NCBI GenBank assembly: GCA_024180945.1
Contig: JAKSGN010000007.1
Span: 1,116,001-1,180,000, forward strand
Length of the DNA: 64,000 bases
Origin: Macrophomina tecta
Taxonomy: Eukaryota > Ascomycota > Dothideomycetes > Botryosphaeriales > Botryosphaeriaceae
Direction: 5' to 3'
Shown here: positions 22,556-33,766 of the stretch, piece after piece
Layout of the letters: each line of letters begins with the position of its first letter
How positions within the stretch are numbered: position 1 is the first letter of the stretch
Position numbers and translations under genes: made by a program
The notes under the pieces: generated by a model
Database searches by the model: none
What the model was told of the DNA's origin: nothing
Seen by the model: the letters and a program-made list of their open reading frames with translations, nothing else

Positions 22556-23126
22556 CTAGAACGACTCTATAGCGTTATTAGCTAAGGTATCGCTACGTAA
22601 ACGCTTTAGCGATCGTTCCTCCTTGGCATTTTTAGGGTTAGAGGCACCCCCAACCTCGCGAGTAGATTTAATGCGATTAAGCTTCTCTAACTTCTCTATA
22701 GTCGCAGCCTTCTTCGAAAGTATTAAGTAGGTACGACGCTCTAAGAGGTCCTCTTGCTTCTCTAAACGAGATAAACGAGCTATCACGGCCTATATAGTCT
22801 TACGGGCTTTCTCCTGGTCCGCACGCACTTTAGTACACGCCCGATTAAGACGGTTAACTAAGGACGAACGTTAGTAATAGCGAAGAACGGCGAAGAAGAA
22901 GTATATAATCCGCAGCGTTAAGACCTTCTCTATTACAAGTAGTCCGTCCACGGCGCGCGTACTCCCTACAGCGAGAAGAACTCTTAATATCCATCCGATA
23001 CTTTACGGACTCACCCTTAGAGGCCAGGAGCAAACAAAAAGAATAAGGAACGGGTATCACGTAATCCTCGCGATTAATACGCTTACCTAGAAGAACCTGT
23101 TTAGTACGCTTACGTTTCGGAGGCAT
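22556..23126 (-). pseudogene. Antisense accessory ORF of Gypsy-A (Cys-rich plus coiled coil), RIP-degraded
   Basis: The ATG at 23126 reads MPPKRKRTKQVLLGKRI, a basic N-terminus. It continues into KSSSRCREYARRGRTTCNRE, a Cys-rich cluster resembling small fungal zinc-binding motifs, with some Cys now Tyr. Downstream, after TAG stops, a coiled-coil segment (22786-22556) reads IARLSRLEKQEDLLERR. The gene lies opposite to pol between the chromodomain and the polypurine tract. Gypsy-D has a related antisense frame at the same place, which supports a real accessory gene rather than chance. Function unknown; a nucleic-acid-binding or regulatory role is only inference. Confidence 0.6.
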
Positions 23127-23227
23127 TATGAAGCTTTACTAAAGAAAAGAAAGAAAGAACGAAGGAAATATAAGATATAGATAAACGAATAAATCTTCGG
23201 GCCGAAGATCCTTAAAAGGGGGGATAG

Positions 23228-24008
23228 TATTACGAACCCTAGAGAATAAGGGCTTTATAACCCCACGAATAGGAAGCCCGCATGGGAAAAAGCACTACAG
23301 GGGCCAAGAACCCGCAAGGATAGTAGAGCCGCAACACCGGCGCGCCCGCACGGGAAAAACAGCCTCGAGGGAGGACGGCGCGTACGGGCCTAGGCAAAGC
23401 AGTAATGAAAGCCCGTATGGGAACGACGCCCACGCGGCGCAGCAAGACCACGGGAACACCGACTAGGTTAAACTCCCGCAGGGGAAGAATGCCCACAAAG
23501 GAAGAAATCATAAATCCTAGAAGCCGACTTTAGACTAGGGGAACGGACGGGATAAAGTCGGACAACTTATACGGTCTAAGGGACGATAGTCTAGCGGTAT
23601 AATACTCCCTTAACCGATGTAAAAGTCGGATTCTAGGAAACAGACCTTAGCGCCTAAGTCACGTAAGACCCACTGGGCCTACTGGATAACGAAGGATCGC
23701 GATTATCCTCTACTACGTATAGATAATAAAGGATTCCAACTATCCTTTGCTATCTATAGATCGATATAACTCTTATATAGTATATAGATATACTCTTTAG
23801 ATAGTACCTTAACCTTCGTGGTTAACTTAAAGTTCTAATATAACCCTATTGGAGGTAATAAGCCTAACGCGTATCGCGTACCGATATCTTACGTAATTAC
23901 TACTATCGTTCTAATCCTTTACCCTTCTCTTATTCTTTAAGGTAAACCCTTTAGCTACCTAACCCTGCTAGGCGACTCCGAAGCCTAGTAGAAGAGGCCG
24001 CCGTTATA
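23228..24008 (+). repeat. Gypsy-A 3' LTR
   Basis: 781 bp, the partner of 15676-16456, starting TATTACGAACCC (TG mutated to TA). The two LTRs are colinear and differ mostly by transitions. Confidence 0.92.
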
Positions 24009-24013
24009 ACGAG

Positions 24014-26490
24014 GCCCTCCTAAATACACGTATAGAGAGAATTACTAGTATTACTAATACGCGTATTATAACGCAGTAATTAGACCGGCCAATTAGATAC
24101 CTAATAAAGAGCTTTAGACTAAGATTAAGAAGAGCCTAGAGGACCCCTAAACTAAGTATTAAGTAAAGCGTTCGCTTAACCGTTCTAAGCATAAACGTAA
24201 GAATCCGACTCCTTAGAAGCCATAAGAGGATCCGCAAGATTAGTAATTAATAAACGAATTAAACGATAATAATTCTTTATCGTTTCTAGCCATAGTAGCC
24301 TTGGCTTTTAGCACGTAATACGTTGCTAAACCTACTACGCTTAAGCTCTCGTAAATTACTAATACGGGCTCTACGTACTATATCTATAATCGATTTATGC
24401 AGAAATGGTTTAAGAAAACCAGGGATACGAGTTTAAATAATTACGTTATAGCTAGAAATTTAACTATACTAATTAAAGCGTTTAGAGAAGTAACGGTTAA
24501 CGCAACTAACTAATAAGGGAACCACGTTATTACCCTACTAGACGTAGCCTACGTACTATCGTTTAAGGCCAACCTCGTCTCCGTTACTAAGGTAAGAAAT
24601 AAGGGCGTTTAGTTAGATATAGGCCGTTTATACCTCTATAAGAAGGACGTTATTATAACGAATCTAACCCTTAAGCACAACCACTTCTTTATAGAGTATA
24701 ATAAGGGGTTAAACAATCTAAAGGTTAACTCAAACCTTATTATCCGATCCTTACCAGCTACTTAGTAGCACAATATATTTACCTATATAGGCCAAAACGC
24801 TATTAACGCGTTACCTAAGATAGTTTAAGGAGCGGCTATTACGGATTAGAAGCTACCTAAGTACTATAATATATACGCTCGTACGAAGGCCCATTAACAG
24901 ATTTCTCGAGCTATAGAGCTAAAAGAATTATCTATAGAGGCCTTCTTTCGAATTTTATTTAATTTAACGCAAATGACACGAGCTAATAACGGCAATTAGT
25001 AGACAACGCACGTGGAATATATATCTACTAAGTTTACCGTTACGGTTACGCACGTTACTAAGGATAAGTATACCCAGCACCTCCTTAATATCATCTAAAT
25101 AATTAAGTCTCGATTTAGAAAGACGGTAGCGTTTCTAAGATTAGATAGAGAAGTATTACTTATATACGCGTTTAAGCAATAGCTTAAGCAGCAGGAAATT
25201 ACCTACGAGGTATTAGCTTCCTATACGCCTTAGTAAAACAGAGCTTTAGAACGTTTAGAACACTCTATTATAGTTAAAGCACGCGCTTTACGCGTTAGTA
25301 CTAACCTACCTAAAGGCCTTTAGCCTAAAATAATTAAGGCAGCCACCTATATCCATAATAGGACCCTAATAAAGCGGCACTAGTAGAAGACTCTATTCGA
25401 GTTAGTCTATAAAAAGCAGCCTAAGGTGGCTTACCTACGAGTATATAGCTATAAAGCCTACTTACTGCTTAAGACGACTCTATGCTTACATAAGCTAAAC
25501 GAGCGAGTCTTAGTTAGATATTTAGTTAGATACGATTAACTAATATCTACCGCATTTGGTATCTACCAAAGGATCGTATTATATAATTAAGAGACGTTAC
25601 GTTTAACGAATCTAGTAAGTTCTTACTAGAGGACTTAGACGAGCTACTAGCGGCTTAGCAATAAGATAACGAGCTAGAATCGGTTATACCGCGTATTATA
25701 CTTAACGAGGAGGACATTATCTACTTAAACGAGAAACCGGAAACGTCTACTAATAATATAAGCCGGGAATCTACACCGAATTAAGCAAAAAGTCCCCAAA
25801 AGAAATTAACGCCTACGCAGACTAATTATCTACCAAGCCCGTTATTATTAGTAAGTAGTATTTGAGTCCAAGTACTAGATTCGCCTTAGTTATCCTCTTA
25901 AGGATTAGGGGGTAAAGAATAGCAGTAAACTCGAAGGCTTAGACCCCTTTTACTAGTTTAGTACGAAACTAAGCCGGATCTAGGCGCTGCTATTGGCAAC
26001 CGTACACCTAGAGGCCGTGATATATTAGCTAATATTAACACGAGCCTAATTATCTAAGGATTAAAGACACGCCGCAGTCACTAAGAATTAATTATTATAA
26101 TATACGGTGCGCTAGTAGACTAAAAAGCGATTAAATAACTAACTATCGCTACCTTAACTATAAAAGCAGAGCTACTCGCTTTATCTGAGGTAGCTAAGTA
26201 GTACTTCTAGTAAAAGCGTCTATTTAGGGGTATTTAGTTCGATCTAGAACATGAGATTAAGGTTTAGTGCGATAACACGCAAACGCTTCGCCTTATAAAG
26301 AAGAAAATAGGTAAGCTAAACACTAAGTTACGCCACGTTAATATTTACTATTACTAGCTACGCTAAGAGGCTTAGGTAGGCAACGTTCGCCTTCGCTAGA
26401 CGCCTACGGCTGTTATACTTACAGACGGCTTAACCAAAGCCTTACTATATTAGAAATACTATTAGTTCGTTAACTAAATTAGCCTTACAC
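24014..26490 (+). pseudogene. Copia-A gag end and pol, RIP-degraded, RT absent
   Basis: The frame resumes from gag after Gypsy-A. Protease-like sequence lies near 24340-24420 and the integrase zinc region near 24770-24900. The integrase core spans about 24950-25290, with LRLDREVLL where Copia-B has LRSDGEVSL. The IN C-terminus runs to about 26060. At 26070/26071 the sequence jumps directly into RNase H, which runs to about 26490 (ALVD-KAIK-LTIATLTIKAE, CDNTQTLRLIKKKIG). Comparison with Copia-C shows that about 1.3 kb spanning the reverse transcriptase is deleted at this point. Confidence 0.82.
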
Positions 26491-26962
26491 CTCTCTTTAA
26501 GTAACGGCCTAAGTCGATTTTAGTAAACGATATTATTACTTTTATAGAGATATAACCCTCTTCCCTAGTTATCTTTATAAAAGAAAGAAAGAACTAGAAA
26601 AAGAAGCGGATTAATCGACTCCTAAAGAGGCCGGCCCTAGCTAGGCTATACTATAGAATAATACTAAGACTAATAAGCTACGTTAGTAGCTAGGCTTAGC
26701 ACGCCCCGTAGATTTACCTAGCTAGAGTATTACGCCCACCGGCTTAGAAATCTAGCCGATGTTGGATAACCCTCTTCCCAACTACTAGTTACCTAGTAGA
26801 AGGGCCCTTAATTTACTACCTAGGTGTACCCGATCCCGTGGTCGCTAGTGTCTAATGGGTGATTAGCCTAAATATGGCTGCACGCAGTGCATATAATAGT
26901 AGTTAGCTTAGTTACTTTAGATAGGAAGATTTTCGCTTTTTAATCTTATATACCCACTTACG

Positions 26963-27062
26963 TAACCGAGTGGTGTATTGGGTAAAGCGCTAATTACGTT
27001 AGAATCGAGGTTCCGAGTTTAATTCTTAATATAGGCAGGCTAAAAGATTCCGAGTTTAATTC
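26963..27062 (+). other. tRNA-like segment with Pol III A and B box-like motifs in Copia-A 3' region
   Basis: taaccgagtgg (26963-26973) resembles an A box and ggttccgagtttaattc (27009-27025) a B box, at tRNA-like spacing. A second B-box-like copy, gattccgagtttaattc, lies at 27046-27062. Copia-C has the same segment with fewer mutations (inverse of 37995-38107, tgaccgagtgg and ggttccgagtttaattc). It looks like a tRNA-derived sequence captured in the 3' noncoding part of this copia family. It cannot fold as a proper tRNA from what I see, so it is not a tRNA gene. Confidence 0.5.
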
Positions 27063-27181
27063 TAAGCGCTACCACGCATTTTTTCTTTTTAAATTTTTGC
27101 ACACAACGAGTTTAATACTTATTCTATCCCTATCTTTATTTTATTACGCACTTCCCTTTTAGGCAACACGTGAAGGGGGTG

Positions 27182-27400
27182 TGTTGGAATATTTAATTTA
27201 GTAGTGTTTTAGATTTAGTTATGTCTTATACTCGTTGCACACCTGTCTTAGTAGGTAAGACAGTTACATACCCGTTTTACCCTAGTAGGTAGAATAGGTA
27301 TAAGGAAAGCCCGTACGGCCTCCCTCTACTAGATATACTAATCTATAGGAACTTATCTTTATTAGCTGAATTAAGGCTGCCAATTAGTCATTTTCTAATA
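27182..27400 (+). repeat. Copia-A 3' LTR
   Basis: 219 bp, starting TGTTGGAATATTTA and preceded by gaagggggtg. It is less RIP-mutated than the 5' LTR: TG and CA dinucleotides are kept at its start. Confidence 0.92.
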
Positions 27401-30150
27401 CTTATCGTCTATGAATATTTGCTCGTCTCCTACCTAACTGGTGTGTGTACTCCTTATTTTCGGATTATAAGATTAGTATTAGGCCCTTAGCTTACTCGTC
27501 TAGACAGCTGGAAGTACGTAAAGAACGACAATATAGCTAGAGTCCTATACTCTTATATTTTCCTCGGTATATATTCGCAAAAGCGGGGTATCTATTATTA
27601 CCACTATAGGAACCATTATCTAAATAATGCGGAACTACCTGTGAATAAATATATTCCTCTAGTAAAAAGGCGTGAGAACGTACAGAGAATATTAGCAAAA
27701 TATAACCAAAGGTTTAATCCTAGATACGCTATAATAGATATCTTCCGATTAGTCTCCTATCTTTCGACAATTTTCAGTAAGCTCGAATATGTTAAGTTTA
27801 TAATTTCGATTAAGAACTGGTGCCTCTGGTTATCTATTCTATAAAGTGGGTCCGTCGAGGATATAGAGGGCTAGATTCGATTGCTAGAAGAAGAAGCGCC
27901 TAAAGGTCTCTCTATAATTCTTTAGTTAGGTAATAAGACACCTACCTACGTAGATAGGTGAAATTCGGTAGGCTGGAAACTTTTCGAGAGGTTCGATAAG
28001 AAGGTAATTAATAAGGTATTAAGGAAGATATTTAGAGCTTTTTTTTAAACTAATCGAAGTCTGCCGTAGTAGGCTAGGAGCATCGAGCTATTATTAAAGG
28101 AAGTTATTAGGTATTTTACTTATAAGTAGATTTATCTATATCTATTTATGCCTAAGCGCTGTAGTGAAGGGGGATAATTAGAAATTAAAGTAATTCTTTT
28201 TCTAATTCCTTAACCTTCCTACCCCTTGCTTAATTAAGAACATCCTTATTAGTGGTACCTAAATTATAAAGCCATAGCAACGAATAAGAGACGACTAAAT
28301 TTAGAACCTAATTTATTTCTAAGTTAGTGGCGTCCTATCTTTTAATCCCCCTATTCCTCTTCCTTTCTTAGTTCTCTGGCCTGCCCGTTATCTTAGATCT
28401 AGAAGATAATATCTTTAGGCGAGATTACGCGGATGCTATAGTGCCTAGCTAATAAGTTAGTACGAGAAAGCTACAACGTAGGTTAGAATAATTAAATAGA
28501 ATATCGCTCTAGTATATACTAATAAGCTTAATTTATCTGCTACCGGACTATTACGTCTACTACGGATAACGTCTTTGAAAGGATATCTCCGCTTTTACCA
28601 GCCTTAAACATCATACGCTAACCGTAAGCCAGACCGAATATATAGGAACCTAGGATAGAGACTTACCTTTTATATCTCGGTAAGACATTAATCCGCTATA
28701 ACTATAGGGGGATACTTTCTATTAGTTCTAATTTGCTGCTCCGCCTGGCTGTCAATTTCGGATTATAAGGGCGGTAAAGTCGCTATTCCATAAGTAATGG
28801 TTAAAGATACTTTTCCATCGCTAATAAATAATAGATAAACGAGCAGCCGAAGATAGCGTAGGTTAGAAAGATTTTTTAATAAATAAGGTTATAACAGGCG
28901 TTTTAGGAGATAAATATATTCTAAGTAATACCGCGTGCCTTAGTAAACCCTCTACAGTCAATGATTTTTGTTAAAATTTAAGGTAAGAAAGAATAGATTA
29001 AATTCTACCTAGCTCTCTAAGAGCCGTTAAAAGAACGTTTCTATTTATACTTAATTAAGAAATAACAGAGGTGTAGGGGGAGACAAAGAAAGAAAATAAT
29101 AACTAAGTAGATAATAGGCGTAGTGGTTAATAATTTTCTTTTAAGCGGGCTATATAACTTTCTTATATAGTAACTTGGCTTAAATAGCGGTATAGAACGC
29201 TATGATTTTTATCTTAACCTTTTTAGCCAGTTGGAGGTTGCTAAAGTTAGTAAATAATCTACTACGCTATTACTAATACTCTCCAACCTAACCGCTTTTG
29301 TATAGAACCTAAAAAAGCTATAATAGACTCTTTTTATAGCTACTTACGATCTAGTTCCCTTAGATTATTTACCTAGTAAATATTATAGTAAACATAGACT
29401 TAAAGAGCTTCTATAATACGCTATATATAATCTTTATATAATGGCTTCGTTCCGCGGACATACTTAAGACCGAACTAGGTAATAGTACTTAGGAGTTTAT
29501 ATAAACTAAAGCTCTCGTAGGATTACCTTTATTTAGCTTATGCTTTGTTTTAGTAAAGTTCTCGATAGTCCGACAGTATGCTAATTAGATAGTAGAAAGT
29601 ATACTTAACTATATTAGCCTTACCTCGATCGAATTAGTTATCTAATAAAGGACTATCGGTTATTTAAAGCAGAACACTACCATCGTATTAGATTAAGATA
29701 CGATCTAGGTCGAGGAATTCTTCGTCGGTTTCTCTACTATTAGGGTAGCGATCGCTTACACAGCTTTAGCGAAGGTCTCGGGGCTTAATCGCGTAAGTTG
29801 CCGGGGACTCTTAAAATTAGCTCCGCAATCCTAATAACTATTACTACAGAAATTCATCTTCGCTACAGCTCCAAACTAATGCTCGCAAGTATAGATATAA
29901 GAATTTTAAGAAAAGAGCGCAGAATAAAGTCTTACTTTTATCCTTTACTAGACTAAGGAATTTTTAGCCAAAGGCTACTCCTTCTAAATATTCCACGGAG
30001 ACAGACTAGCATATTTTAAGTATTACGTAGAAAGGAGTTTCTTTTCATTACCGGGCGGCATTATTTAAAGACTACGCGACCCGCTTTAGTCGGTAACGAG
30101 CTCCTTAGTACACGAAAATTTCTTTACATAACACTAATTATAAGTATAGC
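27401..30150 (+). pseudogene. Unidentified RIP-degraded gene-like sequence
   Basis: AT-rich, with frames that stay open except for TAG codons. The best is about 27401-28020 on the plus strand. Its uninterrupted 67-residue part (27641-27844) starts MNKYIPLVKRRENVQRILAK and is preceded in frame by SYIFLGIYSQKRGIYYYHYR. I recognise no domain. The composition and TAG pattern say it was a coding region hit by RIP, either multi-copy or close to repeats. It could be the rest of the DUF3435 locus, Starship-type cargo or another unknown element. Confidence 0.4.
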
Positions 30151-30159
30151 GGTGAAAAT

Positions 30160-32083
30160 GGTGCCGTAAGAAGCGGACCTCACCGGCTCGTTTAGGCCCA
30201 CCTCGACTAAGCTAAAGCCGACTAGCAAAACCACAAAATCTAGAATTACGAAGAGCGATTAAAATAGTAATATCGACAAAGATCCTAAAGACTATAAAAC
30301 TAAGAAAAAAGAGCCCGCTTAGCACCGCGGAGAAAGTAAGGTCTCGAAGGCTAAGTTATATACTAGCGTTAATAACGCCCAAAGCGTATTCTATAAAAAG
30401 GCGAGAGACCAAGGTCTTAAGCTTATAAAGCCGAAGGAGGGACGTGTAGACAATAATATTATAGATTCGAAAAGCGACGACGAAGAGACCAAGGCCGTAG
30501 ACGAAGAATAACGTAAGAAAATAAGAGAGAAAGGCGAGAAGAACTAGAGATACTAGTACTAAATAATTAGGCCGCCTTCTAATAAGTTTCTCCGCCTATA
30601 CACGGAATTATATCCGACCGTCCGGAATTAGTAGACTAAAGACTAAACTAAGCAATATTACGAGAGAATAAAAAAGATAAACGAAAAGCTAAGAGAAAAG
30701 AATAGGTCTACTAGGAGAGCTAAGGGTAATTATCTCTTTTCGTATAGAATAATTAGCGAATATATAACCGGGGCTCGTATTATACTAGAGAGAATTCGTA
30801 GAATGTAAAAGAGTCCCTAGCGTACCGAAGAAGTAAAGAAGATATTCTCTAAATATATTATATTCTCGGAGTAGCTTGGAAGACAAAGCATTAATCTTAA
30901 GATACTTATACCTAAGTATATCTATAAAGAGCTAGATGAGATTTCTAGTATATCTAAGCTAGAGGAGCAACATAGGGAACTAAGAAACATTCTCTATTAA
31001 CCTACTATTAAACAGCGGGCGATTCTAGAGCCCGCCGTAGAGCTTTTAAACGGATACTACGACTTCCTAGAGAAGGGCGACGTTAAGGGGATGGATATTA
31101 CCGTAGTAGAGCTTAATAATATTAACAAGCGCCTAAGGGGATTAAATTTAAACGAGGGCCTTAAGAAGAACGATCACATCCTTCCCGTCGACTATTTACG
31201 AGCTATTAATGGCATGTTAGATAAAGAAAATATTAATTATTCGCAAGAGAAGAAAGAAGAGGCTATATAGACTAGTAGTAAGCGCGTAAAAGCAAACCTA
31301 TAATACTCTAGTATAAGCGATGCTTCTATTCCCGAAAAGTATACCGAAGGGAACGCGTTGCCCGAGGAAGAATTAAAGTAGATATAATAAAACGTTTCCG
31401 ACTTTAAGGGCCCAGCTCTAAGAGAGAGCGCCGAGGGCAACGCCGATACCAAGGGCGTTGTAAGGCAAGGAGAAGAAGAGAGGATATATAATATAGACTA
31501 GTATTAGGGGCGGTAGACGATAGGCGACGCTTTACCTAAATTAATGTTACTCCCGAAAACCAGACCGCTTATTAACCCGGGAATCGAGGAAGGTATTATA
31601 GACTATAGTAAGGTCCTTAGCGTAACGAAGGCTGGATTTAGTTACCGAGTCTTTATAAACATCGGCACGGACATTATACCCGTGTATAAAATATTTCCCG
31701 GATCGAGCTTCGCTAAGTCTGTTAGGAGCGCACTTTATGAGAAATTCTTATTAAAGCCGCAGCCGCCTGGAATAAAAGACAATTATATTAAAATTCTAGA
31801 TATAATAGTGCATCCGGTTAAGAACGGGAAATACACTTGGATTATATACAAGTAGACGGCGGAGCCGGATCCTAAGCCCCGCATTATAATATATACTGAC
31901 CTGGCTCTAAGATTAGGCCACGAACCAGCTCTTAAACAAGAGAAGAACGGTCTAAAAGCGAGAAAGAAGAGATTAGAAATTCTTAGCTCTATAAAGAAAT
32001 ATCCTAAGACAGCCGTTGTTAAAGGTGTTTCTTCTTTTAATAACTACCCTCCCTACATGGCTAATGGGTTTAATAATACCTAA
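30160..32083 (+). pseudogene. Long RIP-degraded gene of unknown function
   Basis: One plus-strand frame runs from near 30160 to a TAA at 32081-32083 with mostly TAG-type interruptions. It is lysine/glutamate-rich and probably helical in its first half (KKINEKLREKNRSTRRAKGN, KLEEQHRELRNIL). The second half has an intact 103-residue piece (31544-31855, starting MLLPKTRPLINPGIEEGIID). Beyond the TAG the same frame continues LALRLGHEPALKQEKNGLKA to a serine/asparagine-rich end. The consistent frame over 1.9 kb argues for a real former gene. No family recognised. Confidence 0.5.
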
Positions 32084-32089
32084 GCTCCC

Positions 32090-33254
32090 CCTATTTTTCT
32101 ATTAGCCGCTAGTCGGCTTTCTTTTTAAGTTTCTTCTAACTCTCTAAACTTTTATATATTGCTTCTTTATACGACGTAAGTAAGTAGATAGTTTTAGCTT
32201 TAGTTAAATTAATATCGGTATCCAATAAATCGTTATCTAGTGACGGTGGGATTACGTAGGCATATCGAATTTAGCTAGTAAATATTAACTCGAGTAGATG
32301 CCGCTAGAATCCGTCCTAGTTAGCAGCTATCGGGGTCAGAGTGCATTATTAGGCATTACTAAAAGACCGTATATAGTAAGTTACAGCTCGTAGCTAAGTA
32401 AATATAGGTATTATAACGATATAAATATTACTCTCCCTCTAAGCCAATAGGAAGTCGAATTTCCAATACTTTAAATCTTATATAGGTTAGGATTCGAGTG
32501 ACTCTTACGTAGCTACCTAGACTTATCGTGCTTAGTTGCGCCAGGGGCTTTTCTCTAAGGTACCGAATAGAGTTAGTTCTATCTAGTTAGTTTTTATTCT
32601 CCTTTCTTTCCTCCTCTAACTCGCATTAAATTCTTTGGATTTCGCAGCCACCGCTGAGTATATATATTCCCGAGCGGAGTAGACTTACTAAGCACCCGCC
32701 GGGGAAGAGTGTATAAGTTAATCTTCTACTAATATATATTTCTATGTCCGGGACCCATCTGTTTCTAACAACCCTAAAGCGCTTAGCGTAGCCATCTTAA
32801 TAATTTATCTGCTTGGCTTCTCCTTGTTCGGTTACTTCTGCACAGTCTATATATTCTACTAGGTTCATCGATATCGTCTTCGCGTCTTTTACATCGGATA
32901 TATAGTAGGTGCCTGCTCTACCCTTACGCTTACTGTCTTGAGCATTTTGTCTATATTTTCGGACTATGCACATCTTAAACCGGTAATTAGTGCTCTCGTA
33001 TGTTCTATCGTTGGTGTAAGTCTATTTATATAGTATCTCTTCTCTAATCTCTGCATGTGTCGTATAAGGCTCGAGAAATTTCAAGAAAGTACCGAAACGT
33101 AAAGAAATAAAAAATAAGTGGAGATTTATTTAAATAACTTGATTTCTCTCCATAGTATATAAGCGAGAGCCCGTATGTTTCTGTATTTAAAACAAAAAAG
33201 AAAAGCCAAAAAAAAAGGCAGACGTGCTATTAATAGTTATATATGATTGATATC
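32090..33254. other. Degraded sequence between the unknown gene and Copia-B
   Basis: AT-rich with scattered TAG. On the minus strand a lysine-rich frame begins near 32160 (inverse of ctttttaagtttcttctaac), so a convergent degraded gene may lie here. Nothing was identified. The last 200 bp before Copia-B are A-rich and retain more normal dinucleotides. Confidence 0.35.
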
Positions 33255-33425
33255 TGTTGGATCAATCACGTGTTTCAAGGTCTCCTTATTATCACACCAC
33301 ATCGCTTAGCTACAATTACTCGTATAAGAGGCGGTCGGGTCACCAACCCTCTCCCTCTTCATGCCAATCAATGCCAATCCACTTTCTTCATTACTGAATA
33401 AGCTGTCACCTCACTTGTTTCAATA
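33255..33425 (+). repeat. Copia-B 5' LTR
   Basis: The boundaries are inferred: TGTTGGATCA at the left matches the start of the other copia LTRs (TGTTGGAATA), and the right edge is placed just before the primer-binding site at 33426. There is no second copy in the window to confirm it. Confidence 0.65.
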
Positions 33426-33712
33426 GTTATGAGCCCGGATGCGTCTTTGATGCCTTCTGCAGTCTAAGCCATCCTCCCTAGCACTACTTTGTGCTATTCC
33501 GAGCGTTCCGTGGCATCCGGACGTTCCTCCCTGGCAATCATCTGCCATACGTGTCCTGTAACGGAGCGCCCCTGCTGCCTCCTACAGCACGTTTTCTACC
33601 TGCAGTGGAGTGCCTTTGCAGCCTCCCCAGCGCAACACCCTTAAGTGACGGCTTGTTCATTGGCCTCACGCCTACTGCCTACTTTGGCAACTTACCTGTG
33701 CCTGCATTGGCA

Positions 33713-33746
33713 CGCAACGCAACGCAACGCAACGCAACGCAACGCA
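33713..33746 (+). repeat. CGCAA pentanucleotide tandem array in Copia-B leader
   Basis: About six consecutive cgcaa units lie about 20 bp upstream of the gag ATG, a 5-bp microsatellite in the untranslated leader. No role can be shown. Confidence 0.8.
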
Positions 33747-33766
33747 AAGCAAAATAACATTACACT

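Larger units (their letters stand above)
15676..24008 (+). mobile_element. Gypsy-A: Ty3/gypsy chromovirus
   Basis: 8,333 bp with 781-bp LTRs (15676-16456 and 23228-24008) and an exact target duplication acgag (15671-15675 and 24009-24013). The order on the plus strand is gag (from 16571), protease, reverse transcriptase, RNase H, integrase and chromodomain (to about 22440), then an antisense accessory frame (23126-22556) and a polypurine tract (23213-23227, aaaaggggggatag). Heavily RIP-degraded. The uninterrupted homologous site in Copia-C proves the insertion. Confidence 0.94.
14352..27400 (+). mobile_element. Copia-A: Ty1/copia retrotransposon, RT-deleted, with nested Gypsy-A
   Basis: 219-bp LTRs at 14352-14570 and 27182-27400 start TGTTGGAATA (RIP: TATTAGAATA) and end TTTTCTAATA. 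The primer-binding site is 14571-14590, and the polypurine tract gaagggggtg lies just before 27182. Gag begins near 14925 (ATG mutated to ATA). Gypsy-A interrupts gag at 15676-24008. Integrase remains near 24760-25400 and RNase H near 26130-26490, but the reverse transcriptase is missing (see 26071). Without Gypsy-A and its duplication it is 4,711 bp against 6,015 bp for Copia-C. The flanks cgtac and cttat differ by one RIP-type and one other change, so the target duplication is doubtful. Confidence 0.9.

Noticed and set aside
26963..27062. Functional tRNA gene
   Set aside because: A and B box-like motifs are present but the acceptor and anticodon stems do not form, and the segment is internal to a retrotransposon.
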